Assembly: GCA_964464385.1 (NCBI GenBank)
Contig: CAYXFZ010000026.1
Coordinates: forward strand, 1-27,496
Direction: 5' to 3'
DNA from: CAYXFZ01 sp964464385
GTDB taxonomy: Bacteria > Planctomycetota > UBA1135
Length of the DNA: 27,496 nt
Shown here piece by piece: positions 1 to 8,919 of this stretch. Within the stretch, counting starts at the first letter, position 1. Each line of letters starts with the position of its first letter. Below the pieces are notes generated by a model, which worked only from the letters and a program-made list of their open reading frames with translations, was not told the DNA's origin and did no database searches. The translations under genes and the position numbers were made by a program.

Positions 1-780
1 GGTGCGCCGGAGCCGGCGGAGAGCAATCGCTACAGCACCGGCCAGGCCTTGTTTCTGCGCGATGGCGGCACCGATGCCACTCTGGAGGCGCTCTTCACGG
101 AAGCATCCCTTTGGAACCGCAGTGCCATGGGCACCTTGCGCTGGGCTTGGGAGATCCGCATGGAAAATGCAGATTCTTGGTATCGCTCGCCACGCATCCT
201 GGAATTCTTCCGCTGCGAAGCGCTGGACTACGGCGTGCCGCAAGCCCAATTGGACTTGGCGGCGTGGTTACTGGAAGAACTCTGCACGCCGGAGGACATC
301 CAAGCACCCGACATCAATCCATTTGTATTGCTGGAAGACAGTGGCATGTTTCCGGAGGCCTGGGAGATCGCCATGGACCATTTGTACTCCGTGGGGGACG
401 GCGAAGGGGGTCATCGCTTCGCTTGCTTGGCTGCGGCTGAGGGCTCGGCGCGTGGCCACTACCACTTGTCAGTGCACGCTGAGGAGAGCGACGCGCAGGA
501 TGGGGACGCTGCTTTTGGCGCGCACGCACTCACCGCCTGGATGTTGGAGAAGAAAAACCCCGCTTATCGGTTGCAGTTTGGTCGCGTGCTCCTGGAAGGT
601 CGCGGCATGCCACGCGATGACCGGATGGGTTTGAGCTTGCTGGCAAAAGCCGCGGAGGGAGAGGACGCCGAGGTTGCCATAATCGCCGCGTTCAATCTTG
701 CCAACTATTACGACGGAGACCTGGAATTCGCCGAGGAGTATGCCTTCTGGAAGGCTAAGTTGGAGCGGTTGCAGGAGTGA
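1..780 (+). CDS. Sel1-like repeat protein, 5'-truncated by window edge
   Basis: The frame is open from the first base to a TGA at 778-780, so the true start lies upstream; a TTG at 49 is only an internal candidate. The visible part is about 259 residues, rich in Ala, Leu, Glu and Trp, and predicted all-helical. The C-terminal third (from about nt 560) has the Sel1/tetratricopeptide look: a YRLQFGRVLLEGRG helix, then a MGLSLLAKAAEG helix and an AAFNLANYY helix, which matches the L-G-x-x-Y/L-x-x-G-x-G spacing of Sel1-like repeats. Such repeats are protein-interaction scaffolds. No enzyme motif is visible. It converges on the DUF993 gene with only 28 nt between the stops. Function unknown; the repeat assignment is by eye. 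Confidence 0.6.
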   Translation, partial: GAPEPAESNRYSTGQALFLRDGGTDATLEALFTEASLWNRSAMGTLRWAWEIRMENADSWYRSPRILEFFRCEALDYGVPQAQLDLAAWLLEELCTPEDIQAPDINPFVLLEDSGMFPEAWEIAMDHLYSVGDGEGGHRFACLAAAEGSARGHYHLSVHAEESDAQDGDAAFGAHALTAWMLEKKNPAYRLQFGRVLLEGRGMPRDDRMGLSLLAKAAEGEDAEVAIIAAFNLANYYDGDLEFAEEYAFWKAKLERLQE

Positions 781-808
781 GGTTGGTTCGCCTGGGTGAC
801 TCGGGACG

Positions 809-1969
809 CTACTCCGCGGCGAGCCAAGCGCTCAGGCGCTGAGTGACGCAGTCGGGGTGGGCGAAGGCGCCGGCTTGGGCGGCGAGGACGGCGATGCGCA
901 GAAGGTGGTCGCGATTGCGGGCTCGGTCTTGGCGATGGATCAGCATCGAGTTTTCTTGGCGGCCATCCAGCCAGGCCAGAAAGGCCAGCCCGGCCTTGTA
1001 GCGCTCGGTCGGTTTTTCAAAAACGGCACGGGAGAGTTGCTGGCAGGGATCTATCAACTCACGAAAGCGATCTACCTGGCCGTGGGCTAAAAACTTGAGG
1101 GCCAGGCCGGCCGGCAGGGCAATGCCATCCAAAATGCCCAGCAGGGCGTGGCTAAAACCATCGGCATCGCCGGCGATGAGCTCCCCAAAATACAGGTCAT
1201 CGCCGGTCAAGACCTCTTGCCCGTGCGGGCGGAGGACATTGCGCGTCGCGACCTCGAAGGCCGGATCCAATAAGGACATTTTGACGCCGAGGATTTTCTC
1301 CCGGTCCAGGGCCATCACCTGCAGAAAACTATCGTAAGGAAAGTAGCCTGCCAACTCCGGCAAAAACATGGTGCCCAACCAATGGATGTAAACCGGGGCC
1401 TGCACTTGTTGCAGGATGTCCCGATACACCGTGACGTATTCTGGGGCAGGACACTTGCCGCGGGAGAGAGCTGGCATGGGCAAGATCAAGGGAATCCCGC
1501 CGGCCTCCGCGATGAAGTTGGCTTGGTACGCCACCGCGGCGCTCAATTCCTCCAGGCTGAGTGGATCTTCGGCGTGATCCGAGCTGGCGCCGGCCAGGAA
1601 TGGCAATGGAGCTTCCAATGCAGCCGTGCCCTCGATCAGACGGCGCGCGGAATCCCAGCCCAAGAAAAAGCGTTGCGCCGTATCCATGGCCTCGGCAATG
1701 CCAAAACCATGGGAAATCAAATCACGGCGCAAACCCAAGGTGGCATCCCAATCCAAATGGGCGGCGATTTCCGCAGCAGGACCGGGCCGCTCCAGGGAAT
1801 GACCGGCGTCGGCGTAACTTGCGCACATCACAACATGTGCAGCGGCCCAGGCTTTCCGGACAGGGATCGCCGCGCCTAAGGTTTGGAGTTCCTCTTGAAA
1901 GGGGCGCAGTCGATCCCCGTCCCAAGTCAAGGTTTCCCCAGAGGGGAGGGATACCGAATGCTCGCTCAA
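809..1969 (-). CDS. DUF993 family protein (dihydrodipicolinate synthase-like TIM barrel)
   Basis: A 386-residue protein whose size and text agree with DUF993 proteins, which resemble class I aldolases of the DapA superfamily. Visible landmarks are PLPFLAGASSDHA near residue 121, PVYIHWLGTMF near 192 and ILGVKMSLLD near 226. Lys230 in KMSLLD sits where a Schiff-base lysine could be, but that role is inferred. The frame stays open to 2194, but that extension would overlap the upstream gene by 229 nt and reads as low-complexity Arg/His-rich text. I choose TTG at 1969, which overlaps the upstream TGA as TTGA and has a TGGAG about 8 nt before it. It is the last gene of an overlapping trio with the NRAMP-like and flavin oxidoreductase genes, so translational coupling is likely. 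The substrate is unknown; the context suggests small-molecule (sugar or amino acid derivative) catabolism. Confidence 0.8.
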   Translation of the reverse strand: MSEHSVSLPSGETLTWDGDRLRPFQEELQTLGAAIPVRKAWAAAHVVMCASYADAGHSLERPGPAAEIAAHLDWDATLGLRRDLISHGFGIAEAMDTAQRFFLGWDSARRLIEGTAALEAPLPFLAGASSDHAEDPLSLEELSAAVAYQANFIAEAGGIPLILPMPALSRGKCPAPEYVTVYRDILQQVQAPVYIHWLGTMFLPELAGYFPYDSFLQVMALDREKILGVKMSLLDPAFEVATRNVLRPHGQEVLTGDDLYFGELIAGDADGFSHALLGILDGIALPAGLALKFLAHGQVDRFRELIDPCQQLSRAVFEKPTERYKAGLAFLAWLDGRQENSMLIHRQDRARNRDHLLRIAVLAAQAGAFAHPDCVTQRLSAWLAAE

Positions 1970-3366
1970 AAGATGGACTCCAAGAAGGCCGGGCCGCGTG
2001 TGATCGCGGTCCAAACCAAGAAGACCGCCAAAATGACCATGGCCGCAATCATGGCGCCGATCCAAGCCGTGGCGCGTGGGCCGCGCGGTAAGTCCGATCC
2101 CAAATAAGCGGAACTGCGCTGGAGTTTGACGAAGCCGAGGTAGGCAATCGGTAGGAAGAAGCCGCAGATCAAGGTGGTGGGCACGGCCACCCAAAGCGAA
2201 ATTTCAGACCAGAGCATCGCGCCCAAGACTCCTGGGATCGGCAACAAACAAGCCAGCCGATAGCGCAGACTGCCAAATTTCCAACCGAAGACTTCCAGGG
2301 CAACGAAACCGCAACACACCATCTGCAAAATGATGGAGGAAATCGCCATGCCCAAAATACCGAAGTTGAAGACCATGCGACCGATGCCAGGGCCAATCGT
2401 GGTGGCCAAGACTTGCGAGGCCTCGAGTGGGCTCAAGTTTTTTCCGGAAAAATCTGCCGCGCCGTAATAGAAGGTGTTGGCGGTAGCAATGACCATGAGC
2501 GCGGTCGCCAAGAGGTAGGGAAAAAACATCCCGGCAAACAAATCAAAACGCGCCAATCCGCGGTGCTCGCGGCCCCAACCACGAGCCAACATGGTGTAGG
2601 GATACAAAAAGAGCATGTTGGCACCGACACCTGCTGCCAACCCTCCCACAACCACCGTTAGAGCCGAAACACCGCCAGCACTCTCGGGCAAGGAAGGGAC
2701 AAATCCCGCAAGCAATGCTTTCGGATCCGCAACGCCCGTTTTCAAAACGACCAAGCCAAAACAGCCGACGATGCCCCAAACCAAAATGCGCAAGCTGCCC
2801 TCAAACCAATGCAAGAGGCGCGGCGAGCGGCCGTAAGCAAAGGCCCAAACAACAGCGACGGCCAATATGAGGAGGCCGCAAAGCCAACGCGGCAGGGCAA
2901 GACCTGCGGCGGCGCCAATGTCTTCCAGGACCGCCGAGCCCAAAGCGTATTGAGCAAACTGCCAAATGATGGAAGAAAGGACGGCGCCGCCGGCAAAAGC
3001 CCAGGCAAAAAACGGCCCGGCGTACTGCTTCATGGCGGGGAAGGGGCGCAAACCCGTGGAAAGGGTTTGGTGCGCAACCGCTGAAAACATGACCACGCCG
3101 AGCAACATCGAAAGCGGAGCTACCCAAAGAAGGCCGTAGCCAAAGGCGGCACCGGCAAACAGCATGGTGGCGGCGGTGCCTCCGCCCAAAGTCAATGCGC
3201 TTTGCAAATATCCCGGCCCACCCCGTTTCAAAAAAGAACCCCACCGGGCCAGGCGGGGTCGGCGTTCTTGCTCTTGCAACCAAGCGATTTCGGACTGCTG
3301 ATCCTCTTCATTCGGAGGATGCACCGAGGGTAGCCCTTGAAACGATGTCTCCGTGGTGTCGGTCAT
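1966..3366 (-). CDS. NRAMP-like membrane transporter lacking canonical metal-site motifs
   Basis: A 466-residue integral membrane protein with a polar N-terminal tail of about 45 residues, then about 11 hydrophobic helices. Helix 1 begins with GPGYLQSALTLGGGT, which aligns with the NRAMP signature GPGF..., but the metal-binding DPGN of that helix is replaced by GGGT (residues 61-64). The helix corresponding to TM6 carries NMLFLYPYTML, so the MPH motif reads YPY. The Asp, Asn and Met ligands of true Mn/Fe transporters are therefore missing. Either the substrate is not a transition metal or the chemistry differs, as in other divergent NRAMP-related clades. The start at ATG 3366 overlaps the upstream TGA as ATGA. 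The longer frame to 3441 is rejected because it runs inside the upstream gene. It probably imports the compound used by its two operon partners. Confidence 0.82.
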   Translation of the reverse strand: MTDTTETSFQGLPSVHPPNEEDQQSEIAWLQEQERRPRLARWGSFLKRGGPGYLQSALTLGGGTAATMLFAGAAFGYGLLWVAPLSMLLGVVMFSAVAHQTLSTGLRPFPAMKQYAGPFFAWAFAGGAVLSSIIWQFAQYALGSAVLEDIGAAAGLALPRWLCGLLILAVAVVWAFAYGRSPRLLHWFEGSLRILVWGIVGCFGLVVLKTGVADPKALLAGFVPSLPESAGGVSALTVVVGGLAAGVGANMLFLYPYTMLARGWGREHRGLARFDLFAGMFFPYLLATALMVIATANTFYYGAADFSGKNLSPLEASQVLATTIGPGIGRMVFNFGILGMAISSIILQMVCCGFVALEVFGWKFGSLRYRLACLLPIPGVLGAMLWSEISLWVAVPTTLICGFFLPIAYLGFVKLQRSSAYLGSDLPRGPRATAWIGAMIAAMVILAVFLVWTAITRGPAFLESIF

Positions 3367-4802
3367 GGAAGGCGGGGACGCAGGTCGCGAATGATGGCAG
3401 ATTCGGGTTGTTCGCGATAGCCGGGATCCAAGGGCCAACAACCACTGGCCATACCATTTCTCGGCGCCGTAGTGCAGTCAGAAAACGTGCGGCAGATTCT
3501 CTTCTTTTGCAGGTCGTGGCCGGCAAGGACATCGCGCGGCATCTCAGGGTAGGCCAACACCATGCGACCCAAACCCACGAAATCAACGTGGCCCAAACCC
3601 ACTTCGTGCTGGGCCACGTGCGGCAACCATTCCTGCAAATAACTGTAACCCGTACCGACGAAGACCAAGTCCGGATACGCCGCCTTGCAGTGACGTGCGG
3701 CGTTCAAGTGCAGAGCCACGGCCGCCAAAGGATCCTCAGGCGGAAAATACCCGTCGCTGGGAGGGAAGGCCGCAGGGCGGGAAATATGCGGGCAGGAATA
3801 GGGCGAACTCGCGGTCAAGTTGACCAAGGAAATGTCCAGCTCTTGCAGTAAATCCAGAAACTGAAAAGGCTCGGTGAAATCCGCTTGCATTGGGTGTTGA
3901 GGATCCAAACCAAACCCGTGTTCGTAGGGGAGGTGGGCGTCCATGGCATCGGGAACTCCAACGCCATCTTCCCCCTTCACGTAGGGAAACAGATCGGTCA
4001 CCGAAAACCGCACGCCAAGACCCAGTGCCGGACATGCCTGTCGAATGGCGGCCACAATCTCGCGAAACAAACGGGTGCGCCCAGCGAAGGAGCTGCCGTA
4101 AGGACCCGGGCGAGAATGCGCCGCCAAGAACTCGTGCAACAAATAACCATGGCAACATTTGATGTCCACAAAATCGAAACCGGCTTCTTGGGCCAAAAGG
4201 GCGGCTTGCACGTATAGGGCAGGGATGTCCGCAAGTTCCTCATCCGTCAGCACGGGAACATCGGATTCCACGCCGACCTTGGCGTCCAGCAAGGGATGCC
4301 GGAAAGCAATGCGGGGGGTAGGCGTGTTGGGTGTCGGACATGCCCAGCGCCCAGAATGCGTGAGTTGTAAACCGCAAAGAAATTCTTCATCCAGCCTGGC
4401 TTCCTGACGACCGGCGCGCAAGGCCGCCAAGAGCTGTGCCAAGCCTTGGCCCACGTCCGGATGGGAGCCTTGATGGAGTTGGTTTGGGTTGGCTCGAGCC
4501 TCCGGACAAACCGCAAAGGCCTCGCCACCCCAAATCAGGGACGCGCTGCTGAGCCCGAAACGATGCCAGCGGCGCAAGGTGGCCGCCGTCGGCATACCAT
4601 CCCCGCCGCCATCCCATCCTTCCATGGGGTGAATGGCAAAGCGGTTTTTCAAGGTGCGCCCCAAGACTTCTTTTTCTTGGCCAAGCGGACCCTTCGCTCC
4701 CTGGAGGGTCTCATCACAGCCGAGATCCGGCCCCCATTCGCGCAACTTGGCCGCCAAGGCGGCGGCATCGCGGAAGGTTGCGGGCGAGTGGAAGCGAGGC
4801 AT
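3363..4802 (-). CDS. NADH:flavin oxidoreductase, Old Yellow Enzyme family, divergent
   Basis: A 479-residue FMN-type TIM-barrel reductase. Near residue 52 it has NRFAIHPMEGWDG, the OYE strand-1 FMN-binding text. Near the middle it has DIKCCHGYLLHEFL, the OYE catalytic strand usually written EIHAAHGYLLHQFL. The first of the two substrate-binding histidines is thus Lys here, while the second (before GYLL) is kept. FVGTGYSYLQ and DFVGLGRMVLAYPE near the C-terminus match the phosphate-binding strands. A Cys-rich segment CRTFSDCTTAPRNG...SGC follows the barrel; some OYE relatives bind 4Fe-4S there, but the spacing is not that of 2,4-dienoyl-CoA reductase. The ATG at 4802 is preferred over an extension to 5021 that would run under the divergent gene. 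First gene of the overlapping trio. Substrate unknown. Confidence 0.85.
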   Translation of the reverse strand: MPRFHSPATFRDAAALAAKLREWGPDLGCDETLQGAKGPLGQEKEVLGRTLKNRFAIHPMEGWDGGGDGMPTAATLRRWHRFGLSSASLIWGGEAFAVCPEARANPNQLHQGSHPDVGQGLAQLLAALRAGRQEARLDEEFLCGLQLTHSGRWACPTPNTPTPRIAFRHPLLDAKVGVESDVPVLTDEELADIPALYVQAALLAQEAGFDFVDIKCCHGYLLHEFLAAHSRPGPYGSSFAGRTRLFREIVAAIRQACPALGLGVRFSVTDLFPYVKGEDGVGVPDAMDAHLPYEHGFGLDPQHPMQADFTEPFQFLDLLQELDISLVNLTASSPYSCPHISRPAAFPPSDGYFPPEDPLAAVALHLNAARHCKAAYPDLVFVGTGYSYLQEWLPHVAQHEVGLGHVDFVGLGRMVLAYPEMPRDVLAGHDLQKKRICRTFSDCTTAPRNGMASGCWPLDPGYREQPESAIIRDLRPRLP

Positions 4803-4873
4803 GCAACTAGCCTGAAGCCCATCCCAACTCCTGCCAAGTAAATTCCTCGAGATCAGGCCGCTAATCTGACCGC
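4803..4873. promoter_or_regulatory. Divergent intergenic region, candidate shared promoter region
   Basis: The 71 bp between the start codons of the flavin oxidoreductase operon (leftwards) and the LamG/terpenoid-cyclase-like gene (rightwards) must hold both promoters or 5' ends. I see no convincing sigma-70 hexamer pair or operator repeat in it. Confidence 0.35.
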
Positions 4874-7468
4874 GTGCTCCGAATCCTGTTGCCCCTCTTA
4901 GGAACCTTGCTGATTTCTGCAGGATGGGTACAGCGGGATCCAATTGCCCACTGGATCTTGCGGGCAGATCATTTTGAGGGGAGGAAGTTCCACTTGGGGG
5001 AGAAGGCGGAGGATTTGCCATGGCCAGCCACCCTTTCCGTGGAACCGAAATGGTTGGGTGAGGGGTCGAAGTCGGCTCTTTTGTTTGCGGCTGGCGATGC
5101 GGGAATCCGGGTCGCCGCAGCGGTCACTGCCGAAGATCTGCCTCGCCGAGCCATGACGGTCACGGCTTGGGTCGCTTTGGATCACAGCCCGGCTTGGGGC
5201 GGTTTTGTAAGTTGCTTCGAGGACAACGGATCGCATGAGCGGGGCTGGATGCTGGGCAATCGCAATCGAAAATTTTGTTTTGCCTTGGCCAGTGAAGAGA
5301 GGGGCAAGTTGCACTACCTCAATGCCAACGCCGAATTCCAGCTGGGTCGGTGGTATCACGTAGCTGGGGTTTACGATGGGAAACGCCAGCAGATCTTCGT
5401 GGACGGGAAGTTGGCCGGCGAAATAGAGGGGAAAAAATCCCCCATCCTTTACGACGTGAAGCACGAGATGGTCTTGGCCGCCTACAAGGATCAAAACGAA
5501 AACTATCCCTTGCTCGGAGCCATGGCTGAAGTGCGCCTTTATGACCGCGCCCTTCCCCCATCCAAGATTAAAAACCTGGCTCGCCAGGATCGGAGCACAT
5601 TGCCGCTCATAGCCGATCGCCGCGTCACACAATCCGACCCTACGCCAACTCGTAGCGCCCTTCGGCCCGAAGTCAATCGTGCTGTCGAAAGCGGGGTCAC
5701 TTGGCTCCTGTCGCGGCAAAATCGGGATGGATCCTGGGATCAACACCACGACGGATATCGAAATGGCATTACGTCCCTGAATGCCTTGGCCTTGCTCGAA
5801 TCCGGCCTCTCTCCGCGGCATCCAGCCATCCAAAACGCCAAGCGATTTCTCCTGGAAAGTCCGCCTACGAAAACCTATTCCGCCGGTCTGCAGTTGATGT
5901 TTCTCGCCGAACTGCATACAGCGGGCTTGGAAGATCCGGACCTGGTCTTGGCCGCCAAGGAAATCGTCGGCGACTTGCTCTCCTGGGAGAAACGTCCCCC
6001 CGGCGGGATGTGGGGCTACCCCGGCGGAACGCCCGATGTCTCCAACACCCAATTCGCCGCTCTCGGACTTTGGGCCGCCGATCGCATGGACATCTCCGTC
6101 CCCTCCCGCCTTTGGCCCGACATGGTCAAGACGGCGATTCGCTCTTGCATGAAAGGTAGAGAGACCGTCGAGCAGGTGCTGGCCGACGGGAGTCGAGTCG
6201 AAACTGACATTGAGGGCTTCTCTTACTACGCCAACGACCAACAATATCCGGCTTACGGAGGCATGGTAGCGGCGGGATTGGGCATCTTGGCCTTGTCCGA
6301 ACAAGTCCAGACTCGGCTGAGTCCCGACCTCAATCGACAATTTTCTGCGGCCAAGAAGCGCGCCCTTGGATGGCTGGAATATTACTTTCGGGTGGACGCC
6401 GTGCCGGGTTATTCCGAACGGTTGCAGTACTACCTCTACGGCTTGGAGCGCATTGGGTCTCTCTGGAATCTCGAGTCCTTCGGCCCGCACCAATGGTATC
6501 GAGAAGGTGCGGCCCAGTTGGTAAAAACACAAAAGGCAGATGGAAAATGGCAACACTCGGAATTTGGAACTCGCTCTGAATGCGCCACCAGTTTTGCCTT
6601 GATGTTTCTGAATCGCGCAACTGCCGTCACGACTTCTCCCGATGGCTCGCGTACATTGGCAAGCGGATTCTTCGCCCAAAAAGAAGGGCCGGTACACCTG
6701 CGCGCCACCGGGGGGCAACCGCTCACGGTTTGGGTCACGCAAATGCAGAGGCCCGATGGCAAGCCGTGGAAAGAAGCGCGCCGACCAGAAACTCGAGCCA
6801 TCCAAACTCGCTTCTTCTTGAACGGAGATGTGGTCGCCACGATCGGCCTAGCCAGCGCGCCAGACGGACGATTCGCGGCGCTGTTGCCGATTGCCAAGCC
6901 CGGCACATATGCCCTGACCGCCGAAGTCGCCTTTCAAGACGGCTTGGTCCTGGCCGCCTCACCGTTGGCGGTACAGATTGAGCGCGATCCGGAAGCCTTT
7001 CAGCGAGCCGCCCTCCCCCGCCGCGGTCCAAACCTGCTGGCTATGGCGCGACCTGAGATCTCGGTATCCACCGCCGCCAAAAATTGGCCAGACCAATACG
7101 CCGTGGATTTTTTCCAAGGCACGGCATGGGTGCATGCCAAGGACGACCCAAATCCATGGATTCGCTTCCGCTGCCCTCGCAGTGTCAAGGCAACCCGGCT
7201 TGTGCTTTCTCCTGTGGACGCCAAACTTATCCACGAAAACCGGGCTACCCACTTGGACAAGATCCGCGTTCTTGTCAACGACAAGGAAGAGCTCGCTTGG
7301 AACCTGGACTGGCCAGTGGATCCCATGGCGGAACTGCAACTGCGGTTTCCCAAGGAACTCTCAGTCCGAACCCTGCAAATTTGGATCGTGGAGCAAGACT
7401 CCACCGACACTCAGTGGAAAAACCAAACTGGCTGTGCGGAAGTGGCCCTGATGGGTCCCGGAATTTAG
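4874..7468 (+). CDS. Exported LamG / terpenoid-cyclase-fold / discoidin-like multidomain protein
   Basis: An 864-residue protein starting at GTG with a signal peptide (MLRILLPLLGTLLISAG). Residues about 60-235 form a LamG/concanavalin-like lectin domain: MTVTAWVALD, GRWYHVAGVYDGKRQQIFVDGK and AEVRLYDRALP are typical. Residues about 265-590 are an alpha/alpha barrel of the squalene-cyclase/prenyltransferase fold, with QW-like repeats such as VTWLLSRQNRDGSWDQ and LVKTQKADGKWQ. There is no DxDD or other clear cyclase acid motif, so it is probably not a terpene cyclase but a structural or binding relative, as is common in planctomycete exported proteins. The last 140 residues resemble an F5/8 type C (discoidin) carbohydrate-binding domain (PWIRFRCPRSVKATRLVLSP, VRTLQIWIVEQ). 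Single gene; it converges with the HAF gene. Role probably polysaccharide binding or a cell-surface function. Confidence 0.8.
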   Translation: MLRILLPLLGTLLISAGWVQRDPIAHWILRADHFEGRKFHLGEKAEDLPWPATLSVEPKWLGEGSKSALLFAAGDAGIRVAAAVTAEDLPRRAMTVTAWVALDHSPAWGGFVSCFEDNGSHERGWMLGNRNRKFCFALASEERGKLHYLNANAEFQLGRWYHVAGVYDGKRQQIFVDGKLAGEIEGKKSPILYDVKHEMVLAAYKDQNENYPLLGAMAEVRLYDRALPPSKIKNLARQDRSTLPLIADRRVTQSDPTPTRSALRPEVNRAVESGVTWLLSRQNRDGSWDQHHDGYRNGITSLNALALLESGLSPRHPAIQNAKRFLLESPPTKTYSAGLQLMFLAELHTAGLEDPDLVLAAKEIVGDLLSWEKRPPGGMWGYPGGTPDVSNTQFAALGLWAADRMDISVPSRLWPDMVKTAIRSCMKGRETVEQVLADGSRVETDIEGFSYYANDQQYPAYGGMVAAGLGILALSEQVQTRLSPDLNRQFSAAKKRALGWLEYYFRVDAVPGYSERLQYYLYGLERIGSLWNLESFGPHQWYREGAAQLVKTQKADGKWQHSEFGTRSECATSFALMFLNRATAVTTSPDGSRTLASGFFAQKEGPVHLRATGGQPLTVWVTQMQRPDGKPWKEARRPETRAIQTRFFLNGDVVATIGLASAPDGRFAALLPIAKPGTYALTAEVAFQDGLVLAASPLAVQIERDPEAFQRAALPRRGPNLLAMARPEISVSTAAKNWPDQYAVDFFQGTAWVHAKDDPNPWIRFRCPRSVKATRLVLSPVDAKLIHENRATHLDKIRVLVNDKEELAWNLDWPVDPMAELQLRFPKELSVRTLQIWIVEQDSTDTQWKNQTGCAEVALMGPGI

Positions 7469-7480
7469 GGCGGCCCGGCA

Positions 7481-8842
7481 CTAAAAAGCCCTGGTAAAGA
7501 GGGGGCTCAGCAAATAGCGCTTCGGAACCCCAGCTTGAAAGTGAATGGTGAGGCCGGATGCCGACGGCGGAATGCCACGAGTGAAAATGGCAGGCCCTCC
7601 CCAACCGGGAGTGATGGCAGACCCGACCAACTGAGGATTTGCCAATCCCAAAGTCAAACCTGGAAATCCGGGAAGGGTCCAAGATCCAAGGTTCAACGAC
7701 CCGGCGAACCAAACTTTTTGACCGGGATCAAGGTAGGAAGCGGCGAAGGTGGCGGTGTTGCCCGCGCCGCGCACAACGGACATGCTGAACGGACGCAACA
7801 AAAAGGCAGTGGTCTGCCCGTTCCAGGTTCCGGAACCCGAAATGAAGCCCGAGTCGGTGATATGCGTGGCAAATTCGAGAACCCACCCCGACTGAGGATG
7901 GATGAAGTCGTTCAAGTCCACCATCGTGCGGGTGGCGTTGTCCCACAAAAACGCTCGCCACTCTCCAGTCGCAAGCTCGGAAGCCCCGACAATCTGAGCA
8001 CGGTTGTTGATGCTATTTCCGAAACTGATTTTTCCGCCCAATGTGCCGCAATCCACCACTTGAGTTGTTGGAAAGGATTGAAAGAAAACAGCATGCGTAT
8101 CAAAATTAGAGTTGGAAGACCAGCCGCAAATGTATCCGTTGATGGAAATGGCGGAAGCAACGCTCGTATTTCCGCCGAGGGTTCCCAAATCGCGCATGCC
8201 CCCAGACACGGACCAGGAAAAGGCGTGTTTTAAACCCGATACAGTGCCGGATTCTCCGACAACCATTCCTACTTGAGTCGCATGGGCCAAACTCCATCCC
8301 GCCCCCAAGTCACCACAGTCTCGCATGGTACCTGTATTAAAATCGATCCAAAATGCGCGGAGATCGCCATTCGAGTTTTCGGAATGTCCACAAATATTGC
8401 GAAGATAAGGATCGATTCCCGTCGCCCAACTGCGGGCACCACCCAGATCTCCCAAGTCGGTCAATCCTGAACTGGGGTGCCAAGAAAATGCACGCGGCAC
8501 CACATTGCCATTGGCGTCGAAGGAATCTGCCCAGCCGACAACATCTCTTCGCAAACTCAACGCCATGGCTTCGCTGTTGGGGCCACCGAAAGTACCAAGA
8601 TCCAGGAGCCCGCTGTCATCTTCATAAAAAGCATGCAGATCTCCACTCAAAGTAAGCGCACTGCCAACCGTGGCTCTGCCCACAGAAGTCACGACCGAGC
8701 CGCAGGCGTTGGCTCGACTCAGCCCTCCGCCGAGTTCTCCCTTGGGAAGGGGGTCATAGCGATTGGCGGGAAACTGGGCCGCCGAGGCGGAGACTGTCAG
8801 GAGAAGCGCGCCAAACGCAGGCAACAAGAGGAACCTAATCAC
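7481..8842 (-). CDS. Exported HAF-repeat protein
   Basis: A 453-residue protein with signal peptide IRFLLLPAFGALLLTVSASA. The frame is open to 9037, but the extension would cover most of the small upstream membrane gene, and GTG 8842 puts the start right before the signal peptide. The body has six copies of the HAF (extracellular repeat) unit, for example DLGTFGGPNSEAMAL, DLGDLGGARSWATGI, DLGTLGGNTSVASAI and DCGTLGGKISFGNSI, each followed by a hydrophobic strand and a Gly-rich turn. The repeats fold as a propeller-like beta structure of unknown function. The last 100 residues are not HAF; they resemble the C-terminal segment of the window's M36 peptidase and arylsulfotransferase-like proteins (a G-x-WFAG/IAG strand and a late GLTIHFQA strand). 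A common export or anchoring tail is inferred. Confidence 0.82.
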   Translation of the reverse strand: MIRFLLLPAFGALLLTVSASAAQFPANRYDPLPKGELGGGLSRANACGSVVTSVGRATVGSALTLSGDLHAFYEDDSGLLDLGTFGGPNSEAMALSLRRDVVGWADSFDANGNVVPRAFSWHPSSGLTDLGDLGGARSWATGIDPYLRNICGHSENSNGDLRAFWIDFNTGTMRDCGDLGAGWSLAHATQVGMVVGESGTVSGLKHAFSWSVSGGMRDLGTLGGNTSVASAISINGYICGWSSNSNFDTHAVFFQSFPTTQVVDCGTLGGKISFGNSINNRAQIVGASELATGEWRAFLWDNATRTMVDLNDFIHPQSGWVLEFATHITDSGFISGSGTWNGQTTAFLLRPFSMSVVRGAGNTATFAASYLDPGQKVWFAGSLNLGSWTLPGFPGLTLGLANPQLVGSAITPGWGGPAIFTRGIPPSASGLTIHFQAGVPKRYLLSPLFTRAF

Positions 8843-8919
8843 ATATCCATGATAGCCCCAAAAAGACCGAACGTGCGGATCCAAAGAACCCAGGAAGAGC
8901 CCCTCTTGGAATTGAAGCA

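Noticed and set aside
2..634. Arg-rich plus-strand frame overlapping the first gene
   Set aside because: Out-of-frame shadow of the Sel1-like gene.
4898..6805. Long minus-strand frame opposite the LamG gene
   Set aside because: Low-complexity, no family motif, and entirely antisense to a well-supported gene; a by-product of GC-rich codon use.
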